From NCBI RefSeq assembly GCF_003474385.1, contig NZ_QUCY01000004.1, positions 1-64,000 of the forward strand: DNA of 64,000 bases. The letters are read 5' to 3'. The stretch is from Senegalimassilia sp003474385. Its GTDB lineage: Bacteria; Actinomycetota; Coriobacteriia; Coriobacteriales; Eggerthellaceae. Both the position numbers and the translations under genes were made by a program. Below are positions 16,503 to 25,142 of this stretch, in pieces; positions within the stretch are counted from its first letter, which is position 1, and each line of letters begins with the position of its first letter. The notes under the pieces were generated by a model that worked only from the letters and a program-made list of their open reading frames with translations, had not been told where the DNA came from and searched no databases.

Positions 16503-17497
16503 CGCGTCGCTCGGTGCAGGATGCACTCGGCCGCTATGCTGACGGCTATCTCCTCGGGCGTTTCGGCCTTGATGTCCAACCCTATGGGCATGTGCACAGC
16601 ATCAAGCGCCGACCCGGGAATCCCCGCCTCCAGCATGCGCTCGCGCGCCGTGGCGACCTTGCGTCGCGAGCCCATGAACCCCACATATGCCAACGGCTGG
16701 TGGAGCACCTGCTCCAGCACGGCGAAATCGTGCCGATGGCTGTGCGTCATGATGAGGACGTAATCACGCTCGTCAAGGGTCAAGGAGGCAGCGATAGCGC
16801 TGTAGTCCCCCACGACCACCTGCTGCGCGCCGTGGGATTTGCCGGCGTTCGCGAACTCAGGACGGCAGTCGAACAGCGTGCAGGAAAACCCCACGCGCGA
16901 CAGGGCCGAAACGGTGGCGCTGCCCACATGCCCGCCGCCGAACACCACGGCGCGGACCGGCAAGGGAACGGGCAGCATAAGCCAACCGTCCGCGATGCAG
17001 CGCTCCTTCTGGCCGCGAACCCGATCGCCCGGCGCGGAGCCGTCGCCTGCGAGCAAGGCCCCATCGGCGTCGAGCAACGCGACGCCTTCGCCAGATCGTG
17101 GCAGCTCATCACAGCAGCTTAACGCCAGATACGCCGGCGCACGTTGCTCGAAACAGCGCAACAGCTCGCTGGCGACCTTGGCCCACGCTGCGCTGCCGCC
17201 GCATATCGGAACGTAGAGCAAGCTTGCGCTTCCGCCGCAGACCATGCCCAGGCGCTCCTCAAGGCCCATGCTCTCGAAACGGTGCGCCTTGCCTCCCAGC
17301 AGACGACGCGCGCAGGCTATGCCATGCGCTTCAAGGGCGCCGCCGCCGATGGTGCCGCACACCAGCCCATCGGCGGACACCAACATGAGCGTTCCCGCTT
17401 TGCGCGGCGTGGAGTCCTTGCTTTCCGCCACCGCGACCAGCACCAACGGCTCGCCCGCACGGCAAGCGCCTGCGATATGCTCTGCGATCTTGCGCAT
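16499..17497 (-). CDS. xdhC: XdhC-family molybdenum cofactor insertion protein
   Basis: A 332-residue protein of the XdhC/CoxI family, which binds molybdenum cofactor, promotes its sulfuration and delivers it to molybdenum hydroxylases. The N-terminal domain shows VAVAESKDSTPRKAGTLMLV and GTIGGGALE (residues about 20-60). The C-terminal Rossmann domain shows VVFGGGHVG, the DCRPEFAN loop, TLDERDYVLIMTHSHRHDFAVLEQVL and YVGFMGSRRK. It is the last gene of the minus-strand hydroxylase cluster and ends against a convergent TetR gene. Length and start are normal for the family. Confidence 0.93.
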   Translation of the reverse strand: MRKIAEHIAGACRAGEPLVLVAVAESKDSTPRKAGTLMLVSADGLVCGTIGGGALEAHGIACARRLLGGKAHRFESMGLEERLGMVCGGSASLLYVPICGGSAAWAKVASELLRCFEQRAPAYLALSCCDELPRSGEGVALLDADGALLAGDGSAPGDRVRGQKERCIADGWLMLPVPLPVRAVVFGGGHVGSATVSALSRVGFSCTLFDCRPEFANAGKSHGAQQVVVGDYSAIAASLTLDERDYVLIMTHSHRHDFAVLEQVLHQPLAYVGFMGSRRKVATARERMLEAGIPGSALDAVHMPIGLDIKAETPEEIAVSIAAECILHRATR

Positions 17498-17513
17498 CTT
17501 CCCACCTCACGCC

Positions 17514-18314
17514 CTATCGGGCCGAAAACGTTCCACCTACATGAAGGATAGCCTCAAGCACGCCGCCCGCAACCGCCAGGCCTTTGTCCGAGACCAGCCC
17601 GCAATAGCCGCTCTGGTCGCGTGGATCAACATCGCCGCACTTCAAACCCTGGCGAACCTGCACCCCATCGGCTATCAGGCCGCGCAAAACGCCCGTGAGC
17701 GTGGCAACCACGGGGACATCCCCCGCATACGCCACAACCTGGCCTTCCTCAACATGGTCGCCTATGGTCGCAACGCCGCGGAATTCGCCATCGCAGGGGG
17801 CGCGCAGCACGCGTTCGCCGGCGAAGCCGCCCACCAAACCAGGCACCGCGGTGTTCGGCAACGCCGACCCCTCGTAATACGCTCGGCCCAGGGTATGCCC
17901 GCGCATGGTCTCCACCACGGCATGGCAATCCACGCCTGCGGTGAATCCCGGGCCGACCCCGACGACGATGGGCGCCATATCCATGGTAGTGCCCAGGTTG
18001 CGCTTGGCCAGCACGGCATCGACCACCGCGTCGGGCGCCACGTCCTTGACGCATGCGCACACGGGGTCCACCAAAACAGGGACGACGCCTTCGCCGGAAA
18101 GCAGATCCAAGGCATGGGACGCATCACGGGCACGCACGGCCGTCACGCCTTCCACCTGGGCTTTCCCCATACGAACGGCTTCGCTGAAGGCAACGGTGCG
18201 ACGGACCGTCAAAGGCTGCCCTATCTCGGTCATAAGCACGGAAGCGCCGCATCGCACAAGGCGCAGCGCGATGGCGCTGGCGATATCGCCGGCGCCGCGG
18301 ATCACCGCAAGCAT
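17514..18314 (-). CDS. yqeB: YqeB (EF2563) selenium-dependent molybdenum hydroxylase maturation protein
   Basis: A 266-residue cytoplasmic protein beginning MLAVIRGAGDIASAIALRL, a Rossmann-like start. Further blocks are GQPLTVRRTVAFSEAV, LVDPVCACVKDVAPDAVVDAVLAKRNLGTTMDMAPIVVGVGPGFTAGVDCHAVVETMRGH and a C-terminal biotinyl/lipoyl-like segment (GVATIGDHVEEGQVVAYAGDVPV). In genome comparisons this family marks selenium-dependent molybdenum hydroxylase systems together with YqeC and SelD. The start chosen overlaps the end of yqeC by 13 bases, showing translational coupling; a 16-codon longer frame adds no homology. Confidence 0.9.
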   Translation of the reverse strand: MLAVIRGAGDIASAIALRLVRCGASVLMTEIGQPLTVRRTVAFSEAVRMGKAQVEGVTAVRARDASHALDLLSGEGVVPVLVDPVCACVKDVAPDAVVDAVLAKRNLGTTMDMAPIVVGVGPGFTAGVDCHAVVETMRGHTLGRAYYEGSALPNTAVPGLVGGFAGERVLRAPCDGEFRGVATIGDHVEEGQVVAYAGDVPVVATLTGVLRGLIADGVQVRQGLKCGDVDPRDQSGYCGLVSDKGLAVAGGVLEAILHVGGTFSAR

Positions 18315-18961
18315 CGAAGATCGTCCCTCCAAAGGCTTCCCGCCACCACCGGCGTATCGCACAGCGCCGCGATGCGCCGCGCCGCCTGCCAGTCGGCGGC
18401 GGTCTCCACCTTGTTGATCAAAACCACGTCATGAAGCGCCTCGGCGCAAAGCACCGCCGCCAACGCCTCGGGCGTGACCGCATCGTCGACGGAAACGCCG
18501 GCCAGCTGCGCGAAGATTTGCGGCCGGTGGCACGTCTGCGAAACGGGGGCGCCTAGGCCGTCGACCCCGACCACGCACACCGTCCGCCCGGCGCACGCGG
18601 GGATGACCGGCTCGTGCTCGGCATGCGCCTTCAGCGGGAGCTTCTTCGCCCCGTCCGCCTCCACCAGCACATAGTCCGCCAAACATACCAGGTCGAAAAA
18701 CGCCGCCCGCGGCTCGGCCAGCTTGTCTGTGGGTAGATGAATGGAGCCCGCGCACACGATGGGGGCCTCCAAAAGCGCCGCCTGCACATCGTCGGGCGAC
18801 GCGCCAAGCACCACGGGGCACCAATCGGGCACGTGCATCTTCGTGCTGGTGGCCACGACCACGCGCGCATCGCGCGACAGCTCCTCGGCCAAGGCGCGCA
18901 AAAGCGTGGACTTGCCGCCACCGCCGATGATGGCCGTAAGCCCACGCTGAATATGTAGCAA
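18302..18961 (-). CDS. yqeC: YqeC, putative selenium-dependent hydroxylase accessory protein
   Basis: A 219-residue protein with an N-terminal nucleotide-binding loop IIGGGGKSTLLRALAEEL (residues about 11-28), STKMHVP, and VLVEADGAKKLPLKAHAEHEPVIP (about 93-115), the YqeC signature. It is found next to yqeB in selenium-dependent molybdenum hydroxylase loci; the exact reaction is not established. It overlaps yqeB and lies 14 bases after the end of the large hydroxylase subunit, so it is co-transcribed with the enzyme. Confidence 0.9.
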   Translation of the reverse strand: MLHIQRGLTAIIGGGGKSTLLRALAEELSRDARVVVATSTKMHVPDWCPVVLGASPDDVQAALLEAPIVCAGSIHLPTDKLAEPRAAFFDLVCLADYVLVEADGAKKLPLKAHAEHEPVIPACAGRTVCVVGVDGLGAPVSQTCHRPQIFAQLAGVSVDDAVTPEALAAVLCAEALHDVVLINKVETAADWQAARRIAALCDTPVVAGSLWRDDLRCLR

Positions 18962-18975
18962 GCTGCTTAGGATGC

Positions 18976-21267
18976 CTACTCCTCAGGTTTCGCCAGCAAG
19001 ATGTGCTCGGGAAGGATGGGCAGCTCGCGATGCCACACGCCCGTTGCCCGGTAGATGGCCTGCGCCAGCGCGGGACCCGGCGTGTTGATGACGATCTCGC
19101 CGATGGACTTCGCGCCGAACGGGCCCGTGGGCTCGTAGGAATGCTCGAACTCCACGTTGATGCGGCCCGTGTCCAGACGGGTGGGCAACCGGTACGTGAA
19201 CAGGCTCGATTCGCGGATGGCTCCCTTGGGCGTGCGCGTGACGTCCTCCATGAGCGTATGCCCGATGCCCTGCACGATGCCGCCTTCCACCTGGATGCGC
19301 GCGAGCGCCGGGTTGATGGGGATGCCGCAATCGACCACGGCGGCGTAGTCGAGCACCTCTACCACGCCGGTCTCGCGGTCGAGCTCGATCTCGACCATGC
19401 CCACCATGTACGGCGGCGGGGACACCGGCGAGGAATGCTGGGCGGTTGCCTCCGGGGCAAGACGGCAGTTGCACTGGCTTTTCGCGGCGATCTCGGGCAG
19501 CGAGACCGTGCGCCCCGTGGCCTCGTGGCGAACGCATCCGCCCTCGAAGCGCAGCTCGGCCGCATCGCAGCCGAGCTCCTCGGCGGCGATGGCGCACAGG
19601 CGCTCCTTGAGCTGCGTGCACGCCTTCTCCACCGCCATGCCCGTGACATAGGTGGTGGAAGAAGCGTAGGAACCTGAATCATACGGGGACGCATCGGTGT
19701 CGGCTCCGAACACGCTCACGGCATCCACGGGGCATTCCATATGCTCGGCGACCATCTGGGCCAGGATGGTGTCGCAGCCCGTGCCCATGTCGGCCGCGGC
19801 GATGAGCAACATGTATCCCCCGTCGTCGTTGAGCTTGACGGTGACCGAGCCCACGTCGATGCCGGAGATGCCCGAACCCTGCATGGACATGGCAACGCCG
19901 GCGGCGCGCACCTTGCCGTTGCCCATGTCGCGCACGGGGAACTTATCCTTCCAGCCGAACATATCGCTGCAGTGCTGCATGCAGCGGTCCAGGGCGCAGG
20001 CGTTTGCCACCTCGCCGAAGTAGGCGGGCATGGCCATGCCCTCGCGCACCATGTTCTGCTCGCGCAGCTCCACCGGGTCGCGACCCAGCTTCGCTGCCAG
20101 CTCGTTGACGGCGCTCTCCACGGCGAACTGGCCCTGCGTGGCGCCGAAGCCGCGGTATGCGCCCGATGGCTGCATGTTCGTGTACACCACGTTGGCGTCG
20201 AACTTGAACGCCTCGAGCGAGCCGGTGTAGAGCGGAATGGACTTGTGGCCGGTCAGGCCGACCGTGGCCCAGCCGTGCTCGCCGTAGGCGCCCGAGTTCG
20301 ACAGCGTGACCACCCCAAGCGCGCGGATGCGGCCGTCGTTGTTCGCACCCAGGCGGATCTTGATCTCCATCTCATGGCGCGGTGACCCGCAGGTTTGCGA
20401 TTCCTTGCGCGAGAACACGCACAGGGCCGGACGCCCCGTCTTCATGGTGACGAACGCGGGATACACCTCGCTTACCGCCGTCTGCTTCGCGCCGAAGCCG
20501 CCGCCGATGCGCGGCTTCTCCACGCGGATGCGGCTTTTCGGGATGCCGAGCGCGTGCGACAGGATGCGGCGGACGTGGTAGACGATCTGCGTGGACGAGA
20601 TCACGTGCAGCCTGCCGTAGCGGTCCAGCTGGGTGAACGTGCGGAACGTCTCCATCATGGCCTGGTTGTACGCCTTCGTGTGGTAGGTGCGCTCCAGCAC
20701 CACATCGCAATCGGCCAGCACCGCCTCGATGTCGCCGCCGGCGTCGGAGGTGGTGCCCACCAGGTTGCGCGCGTTGTCGCCGCCCAGGTCGCACAGCATA
20801 TGCCAGTTGTCCTCGGGGTGCACCAGCACAGGGTTGTCCTTAGCGGTGCGGAAATCCAGGACAGGCTCCAGCACGTCGTACTCCACCTTGATGCGCGAAA
20901 GGGCCGTTTGGGCGGCTTTCTCGTTCTCGGCTGCCACGATTGCCACCACGTCGCCCACGAAACGCACGTGCCGATCGATGATCAGGCGGTCATAGGGGCT
21001 GGTTTCAGGATAGGTCTGACCGGCGTTGGAGAAGCGTTGGTCGGGCACGTCCTCCCAGGTGTACACGTCGACCACACCAGGCACCTTCTTCGCCTTAGAT
21101 GCGTCGATGGTCTTCACCATGGCGTTGGCGTGGAGGCTCCGCAGGAGCTTGACCACCAGCGCGTCGGGCGCGATATCCTCGGTGTAGACGGGCTTTCCCA
21201 GCAGAAGCTGCAGCGAGTCCTTCTTGCGGACCGACTTGCCTACGGAGCGGTATTCGGGCTTATCCAC
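18976..21267 (-). CDS. Molybdenum hydroxylase, molybdopterin-binding subunit (xanthine dehydrogenase family)
   Basis: A 763-residue catalytic subunit. The small a/b hammerhead domain comes first (GKPVYTEDIAPDALVVKLLRS...), followed by the cofactor domains: RIGGGFGAKQTAV, QPSGAYRGFGATQGQFAVE, MGTGCDTILAQM, and near the C-terminus EPTGPFGAKSIGEIVINTPGPALAQAI, whose Glu is the usual catalytic base. It would hydroxylate a purine or another N-heterocycle with water as oxygen donor. It overlaps the 2Fe-2S subunit gene by eight bases and is followed by yqeC, yqeB and xdhC. Substrate cannot be read from the sequence. Length is normal for three-subunit enzymes. Confidence 0.93.
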   Translation of the reverse strand: MDKPEYRSVGKSVRKKDSLQLLLGKPVYTEDIAPDALVVKLLRSLHANAMVKTIDASKAKKVPGVVDVYTWEDVPDQRFSNAGQTYPETSPYDRLIIDRHVRFVGDVVAIVAAENEKAAQTALSRIKVEYDVLEPVLDFRTAKDNPVLVHPEDNWHMLCDLGGDNARNLVGTTSDAGGDIEAVLADCDVVLERTYHTKAYNQAMMETFRTFTQLDRYGRLHVISSTQIVYHVRRILSHALGIPKSRIRVEKPRIGGGFGAKQTAVSEVYPAFVTMKTGRPALCVFSRKESQTCGSPRHEMEIKIRLGANNDGRIRALGVVTLSNSGAYGEHGWATVGLTGHKSIPLYTGSLEAFKFDANVVYTNMQPSGAYRGFGATQGQFAVESAVNELAAKLGRDPVELREQNMVREGMAMPAYFGEVANACALDRCMQHCSDMFGWKDKFPVRDMGNGKVRAAGVAMSMQGSGISGIDVGSVTVKLNDDGGYMLLIAAADMGTGCDTILAQMVAEHMECPVDAVSVFGADTDASPYDSGSYASSTTYVTGMAVEKACTQLKERLCAIAAEELGCDAAELRFEGGCVRHEATGRTVSLPEIAAKSQCNCRLAPEATAQHSSPVSPPPYMVGMVEIELDRETGVVEVLDYAAVVDCGIPINPALARIQVEGGIVQGIGHTLMEDVTRTPKGAIRESSLFTYRLPTRLDTGRINVEFEHSYEPTGPFGAKSIGEIVINTPGPALAQAIYRATGVWHRELPILPEHILLAKPEE

Positions 21268-21733
21268 GCTCGACCTCCTTGCCGTGCTTTTCGTCCAGGA
21301 AGGCGCGGATGCCGCGCAGCTGCCCCACGTAGCCCGAGCAACGGCACAGGTTGCCGCTCAGATACGCCAGGATCTCATCGTCGGTGGGATCGGGGTTCTC
21401 GCGCAGCAGCGCGATGGTATTCATCACGAAGCCGGGGTTACAGAAACCGCACTGCTCGGCGCCCTGGTCGGCGATGAAACCCACGAACTCCGACGTCTCG
21501 GCCTGCAGGCCCTCCAACGTGCAGACGCTGCGACCGTCGGCGCGGGCGGCCAACGTGGAGCAGGACAGCACGGGCACGTCGTCGAGCATCACCGTGCACA
21601 GGCCGCACGCGGACGTCTCGCAGCCGCGTTTGACGCTTTTGCACCCGTGGGCGCGCACGAAATCGATGAGCAGCATGTCGGCGGGAATGTCGTCAACCAC
21701 CGTTTTGCCGTTCAGCTTGATCTTGACTTCCAT
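21260..21733 (-). CDS. Molybdenum hydroxylase, 2Fe-2S subunit
   Basis: A 157-residue electron-transfer subunit. The plant-ferredoxin-type cluster is CKSVKRGCETSACGLCTVMLDDVPVLSC (four cysteines, residues about 31-58) and the second cluster is AEQCGFCNPGFVMNTIALL...LSGNLCRCSGY (about 92-140). Both sets are complete. It lies directly after the FAD subunit gene, with its ATG adjoining the FAD subunit stop, and overlaps the catalytic subunit gene. Confidence 0.95.
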   Translation of the reverse strand: MEVKIKLNGKTVVDDIPADMLLIDFVRAHGCKSVKRGCETSACGLCTVMLDDVPVLSCSTLAARADGRSVCTLEGLQAETSEFVGFIADQGAEQCGFCNPGFVMNTIALLRENPDPTDDEILAYLSGNLCRCSGYVGQLRGIRAFLDEKHGKEVERG

Positions 21734-22525
21734 CTAGCGCACCTCCCCTAACGCAAGCAGGGCGCGGCGCACGAGCACGGGCGCGAGCGCGCGGCGGTAC
21801 TCGGCGCTGCCCCACATGTTCCCGGAAACGCGGATGCCTCCCACGGCATGCTCGGTGAACGCCGCGGCGCTTGCCTCGGTGATGCCGTCGGCAAGGATGC
21901 CCTGGTCATCGCGCAGAAGCACGGCACGACCCGGGCGAGCGCCCACCGTCACGCGGTATTCGCCGCCCAGCTTCGCCGCCATGCAGTTGAGCGTGGGGAG
22001 GTCGGTGCGCTGCTTCCGCACGGCCTGGTACGCGAACGCGCCGGGGCGCTTCTTGACGATAAGGCGCACCAGGATGTCCTTGTCGTAGGGCGTGTTCACG
22101 AACCGCTCCAGGGGCACGACGCTGCCTTCGTGCAGCTCGACGTAGCTGTCCATGGCAAGAAACGCCGTGACGATGTCGGAGAAGCCCATGCGGCGCCACA
22201 GGCTACCGCCGAGCGTGGCGCCGTTGCGGAACTGCACGCCCACGATATCTTGGAACGCCGCCTTGATGGCGCCGCGGGAATAGGCGTCAAGGCCGGCGTG
22301 GGTTTCCATCTGACGCAAGGTGACCATGGCGCCGATGCGGAACTCCTCGTCGGTCTCCTCGATGGTGTCCAAGCCCAGATCGCACAGGTCGATGGCGGTG
22401 CCAAGGGAATGGTTGCCCATCTTCAGCCACATCATGCCGGCCACCACGCGATTGCGCTTCTTCTGGTTCAGCTCCCAAGCCTCTTGCAGGCTTTGCGGGC
22501 GAACATATTTCTGAAAGGTAATAAT
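21734..22525 (-). CDS. Molybdenum hydroxylase, FAD-binding subunit
   Basis: A FAD-binding subunit of the CO dehydrogenase/xanthine dehydrogenase medium-chain type, about 263 residues if read from the start of homology. Typical blocks are FRIGAMVTLRQMETHAGL, QFRNGATLGGSLWRRMGFSDIV and the C-terminal CO-dehydrogenase flavoprotein fold (ISGNMWGSAEYRRALAPVLVRRALLALGEVR). The expected N-terminus (TFQKYVRPQSLQEAWELNQKKRNRVVAGMMWL) is in frame upstream of the first GTG/ATG, but no ATG, GTG or TTG precedes it; the best candidate is ATT at 22525, six bases after GGGGTG. A conventional start would be GTG at 22447 and would cut off the family N-terminus. The usual GGGTDL flavin loop is replaced by AGMMWL. 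Confidence 0.85.
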   Translation of the reverse strand: MITFQKYVRPQSLQEAWELNQKKRNRVVAGMMWLKMGNHSLGTAIDLCDLGLDTIEETDEEFRIGAMVTLRQMETHAGLDAYSRGAIKAAFQDIVGVQFRNGATLGGSLWRRMGFSDIVTAFLAMDSYVELHEGSVVPLERFVNTPYDKDILVRLIVKKRPGAFAYQAVRKQRTDLPTLNCMAAKLGGEYRVTVGARPGRAVLLRDDQGILADGITEASAAAFTEHAVGGIRVSGNMWGSAEYRRALAPVLVRRALLALGEVR

Positions 22526-22563
22526 GGTGCACCCCGTTGCTTGAGGTTTATAGAAACGTACAT

Positions 22564-22569
22564 ATTATA
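22564..22569 (-). promoter_or_regulatory. -10 element of the molybdenum hydroxylase operon
   Basis: On the minus strand a perfect TATAAT lies 38 bases before the putative ATT start of the FAD subunit. No good -35 is visible, so an activator may be needed. Confidence 0.4.
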
Positions 22570-22649
22570 CTGTGGCCGGGGAATCCTTCGAAAGCCCCGC
22601 ATACCGAACCCAACCGACCGACCATCGAATCTGCAAAGGCGAACCGACC

Positions 22650-23330
22650 ATGACCAACCCCGTTGAAACCCCGAACGCCGTGCATGGCTGCATCATCATG
22701 GCATCGGGCCTGGGCACGCGCTTCGGGTCGAACAAGCTTATGGCGAACCTTGACGGCGCGCCGCTCATCGCCCACGCGATCAGCGCCTGCGACGGGTTGT
22801 TCGCGAAATGCGTGGCGGTCACGCGCCACGAGGACGTGGCGAAGCTGTGCCGCACCCTGGGCGTGGAAGCCATCGTGCACGACGAACCGCTCAGAAGCGA
22901 CACCGTGCGCCTGGGGATGCAGGCCATGGACGCGTGCGATACGGTCACGTTCATCCAGGCAGACCAGCCGCTCATCAGCGCGAACACCCTTGCCGCCTTG
23001 CTTCGCAGCGCCGAGGCGCACCCCGAATTCATCTGGCGCGTCGGCTTCCAGGGCACGCAAGGCGCACCGGTGCTGTTCCCAGCTTGGGCATTCGACGAGC
23101 TGCGCGCGTTGCCGCCGGGCAAGGGAGGCGGCTTCGTGGCCAAAGCCCATGCGCAGCGCGTGCGCTGTGTGAAAGCCGCCAGCGAATGGGAGCTGTTCGA
23201 CGTGGACACCGTGCAGGACCTGGAAGCGCTGCAGGCGCATATGAAGCAATGCCGAGCTGCCTCCATAGGCGGCAACGACGTAACCGGATGGCCGGACGAG
23301 CCATCGGGCGTGCCAGCACGCCGACCGTAA
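22650..23330 (+). CDS. mocA: MobA/MocA-like molybdenum cofactor nucleotidyltransferase
   Basis: A 226-residue nucleotidyltransferase. The N-terminal loop is GCIIMASGLGTRFGSNKLMANLDGAPLIAHAI (residues about 10-40), followed by HDEPLRSDTVRLGMQAMDACDTVTFIQADQPLIS with the metal-binding aspartate, and GTQGAPVLFPAWAFDELRALPPGKGG. These match MocA, which attaches CMP to molybdopterin to make the cytosine dinucleotide form used by xanthine dehydrogenase-type enzymes. It is divergent from the hydroxylase operon, which supports that role. MobA (GMP transfer) cannot be excluded from sequence alone. The ATG before TNPVETP is chosen because the upstream part of the frame lies over the operon promoter. 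Confidence 0.85.
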   Translation: MTNPVETPNAVHGCIIMASGLGTRFGSNKLMANLDGAPLIAHAISACDGLFAKCVAVTRHEDVAKLCRTLGVEAIVHDEPLRSDTVRLGMQAMDACDTVTFIQADQPLISANTLAALLRSAEAHPEFIWRVGFQGTQGAPVLFPAWAFDELRALPPGKGGGFVAKAHAQRVRCVKAASEWELFDVDTVQDLEALQAHMKQCRAASIGGNDVTGWPDEPSGVPARRP

Positions 23331-23386
23331 AGCCGCACATCACCCCAAGGCGGGCTAACCCGCCCGCAAAGCCCCTGAAAGCCTGA

Positions 23387-23421
23387 AATGCCCGGTAAGT
23401 CGCGCAGACCTACCGGGCATT
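23387..23421. terminator. Hairpin between mocA and the permease gene
   Basis: AATGCCCGGTA pairs with TACCGGGCATT over a 13-base loop between convergent genes, followed on the plus strand by TCTCAT. The stem can serve both directions; the U tract is weak. Confidence 0.6.
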
Positions 23422-23446
23422 CTCATCATATATGCGTCGCGAAAGG

Positions 23447-24934
23447 CTATACGTCTGCGTCGCTTTGGGTAATTTCCTTATCCTTGGGGAGCACGATGTT
23501 CAAGATGATGGCCATGGCCGCCGCGGCAACGATGCCGGAGCCGCCGAAGATCAGGCTAACCATCTGGGGAGCGCCTGCCAAAACCGCCGGGTTGGCGCCG
23601 ATGCCGTAGCCCAGGCCCAAGGCCACCGATACGATGCTCAGATTGCGCGGGGTCAAAGGCTCGCGCGTGATCAGCTGGATGCCGCTGACCACGATGGAGG
23701 CGAACATGATGACGGCCGCGCCGCCCAGAACGGACTGCGGCATGATGGAGACCACCGCGCCCAGCTTCGGGCACAAACCGCACAAGATCAGGAACACCGC
23801 GCCGCAGGCCAGGGCCTTGCGGTTGACCATCTTCGTCATGGTGACCAGGCCGACGTTCTGGCTGAACGAGGTGTTCGGCAACACGCCGAACAGGGCCGCC
23901 GCGGTGGAGCCCAAGCCGTCGCAGATCACGCCGCCGGAAAGCTCCTTGTCGGTGGCCTCGCGGTTCATGCCGCCCTGCGTGACGCCGGAGATGTCGCCGA
24001 CGGTCTCGACGGCGGTGACCACGAACATCACGAGCACGGGGGCGATAGCGCGCATGTCGAACACGGGCGCCACTGGCAGCGGGTTGGGCACGGCGAACCA
24101 TGCCGCCGCGGCAACCTTATCCCAGTTCAAAACCCATGCCTTCGTATATTCGACGCCGTTCGCGTCGACACCGGTGGTGGGCAGGACCATGCCCATGATG
24201 CCCGCCGCGATATAGCCGACGATGATGCCGACCAAAATGGAGGATGCGCTCAAAAACCCGGTGGTCGCGTGCTTGACCGCCAAAATGACCACCAGCACGA
24301 CAAGCGCCAGGCACAGGTTCTCAAACGAGCCGAAGTCCTTGGCGCTGGCGCCGCCGCCGAAGGTGTTCACGCCGACGCTGATCAAGCTCAAGCCGATGGA
24401 GAGCACCACCGTGCCCGTGACCACGGCCGGGAAGAACCGGCGCAGGGGCTTGAGGAAAAAGCCAAGCACGGCCTCGAACAGGCCGCCGATGATGGAAGCA
24501 CCCATGATGGCGCCGTAGGCCAACAGGCCGCCGCCCATGGATGCCGCCACGGAGTTGAACACGCCGATGAAGCCCGAGGACGTGCCCATGATGATGGGCA
24601 CCCTGCCGCCGATGGGGCCGACGCCGAACAGCTGGACCAAAGTCACCACGCCAGCGATCCACATGGCGTTTTGCAGCAGCACCAGCTGCACGTCCGCGAA
24701 CTCCGCACCCGCCAGGCCGCACGCGCCCGTGACGATCAAAAGCGGCGTCAGGTTGCCCACGAACATCGCCAGCACGTGCTGCAGGCCCAGCGGAATGGCC
24801 TGCGCCAGCGACATATCGCCCTCGAACGAGAAAACGCCGAGCGACTTTGCGTTACCGGAGGTTTCCTCCGAAGCAGCGGCCGAGCAATCCTTCTCCTGAG
24901 GCTGCTCTACCGCCTCCGGCTTCTCATCTACCAT
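23447..24934 (-). CDS. Uracil/xanthine permease (NCS2 family)
   Basis: A 495-residue transporter with about 14 membrane segments. The family marks are SLAQAIPLGLQHVLAMFVGNLTPLLI near residues 42-67, VPIIMGTSSGFIGV, FVVTAVETVGDISGVTQGG (residues about 290-310) with the substrate-contacting glutamate, and GGAAVIMFASIVVSGIQLI. A nucleobase:proton symporter, probably for xanthine or uracil. The ATG before VDEKPE is chosen because AAGGGGG is six bases upstream; another ATG lies six bases earlier. The cytosolic N-terminus is acidic. Its place beside a molybdenum hydroxylase cluster suggests it supplies purine to that enzyme. Confidence 0.92.
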   Translation of the reverse strand: MVDEKPEAVEQPQEKDCSAAASEETSGNAKSLGVFSFEGDMSLAQAIPLGLQHVLAMFVGNLTPLLIVTGACGLAGAEFADVQLVLLQNAMWIAGVVTLVQLFGVGPIGGRVPIIMGTSSGFIGVFNSVAASMGGGLLAYGAIMGASIIGGLFEAVLGFFLKPLRRFFPAVVTGTVVLSIGLSLISVGVNTFGGGASAKDFGSFENLCLALVVLVVILAVKHATTGFLSASSILVGIIVGYIAAGIMGMVLPTTGVDANGVEYTKAWVLNWDKVAAAAWFAVPNPLPVAPVFDMRAIAPVLVMFVVTAVETVGDISGVTQGGMNREATDKELSGGVICDGLGSTAAALFGVLPNTSFSQNVGLVTMTKMVNRKALACGAVFLILCGLCPKLGAVVSIMPQSVLGGAAVIMFASIVVSGIQLITREPLTPRNLSIVSVALGLGYGIGANPAVLAGAPQMVSLIFGGSGIVAAAAMAIILNIVLPKDKEITQSDADV

Positions 24935-25016
24935 GCACATCCCCCTTCCAAAGGACGGAAACTGCAAAAAAATAGCACCCTGGCGCGTTTTTTTGAAGAA
25001 GGTATGGAGTAATTTA

Positions 25017-25026
25017 CACGTACGTG
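25017..25026. promoter_or_regulatory. Perfect palindrome CACGTACGTG upstream of the permease
   Basis: A ten-base perfect palindrome lies 83 bases upstream of the permease start, in a suitable place for an operator. The surrounding 200 bases hold no gene, and no purine riboswitch fold could be recognised by eye. Confidence 0.3.
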
Positions 25027-25142
25027 ACATTTTCAGGCACGCCCATGGCGGCCCCAAACGCAAAGCGGGAGCGCTGCCCGTTCGGCAACGCCCCCGCCTA
25101 CATGCCCGCCCGCGCGCTGACTTAGTTCTAGGAACCGCGCCC

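Noticed and set aside
23432..25012. Long plus-strand open frame opposite the permease
   Set aside because: Histidine- and glutamine-rich shadow of a membrane protein gene; no start signal or domain.
24935..25142. Purine riboswitch before the permease
   Set aside because: No three-helix purine aptamer pattern could be found; only a short palindrome is present.
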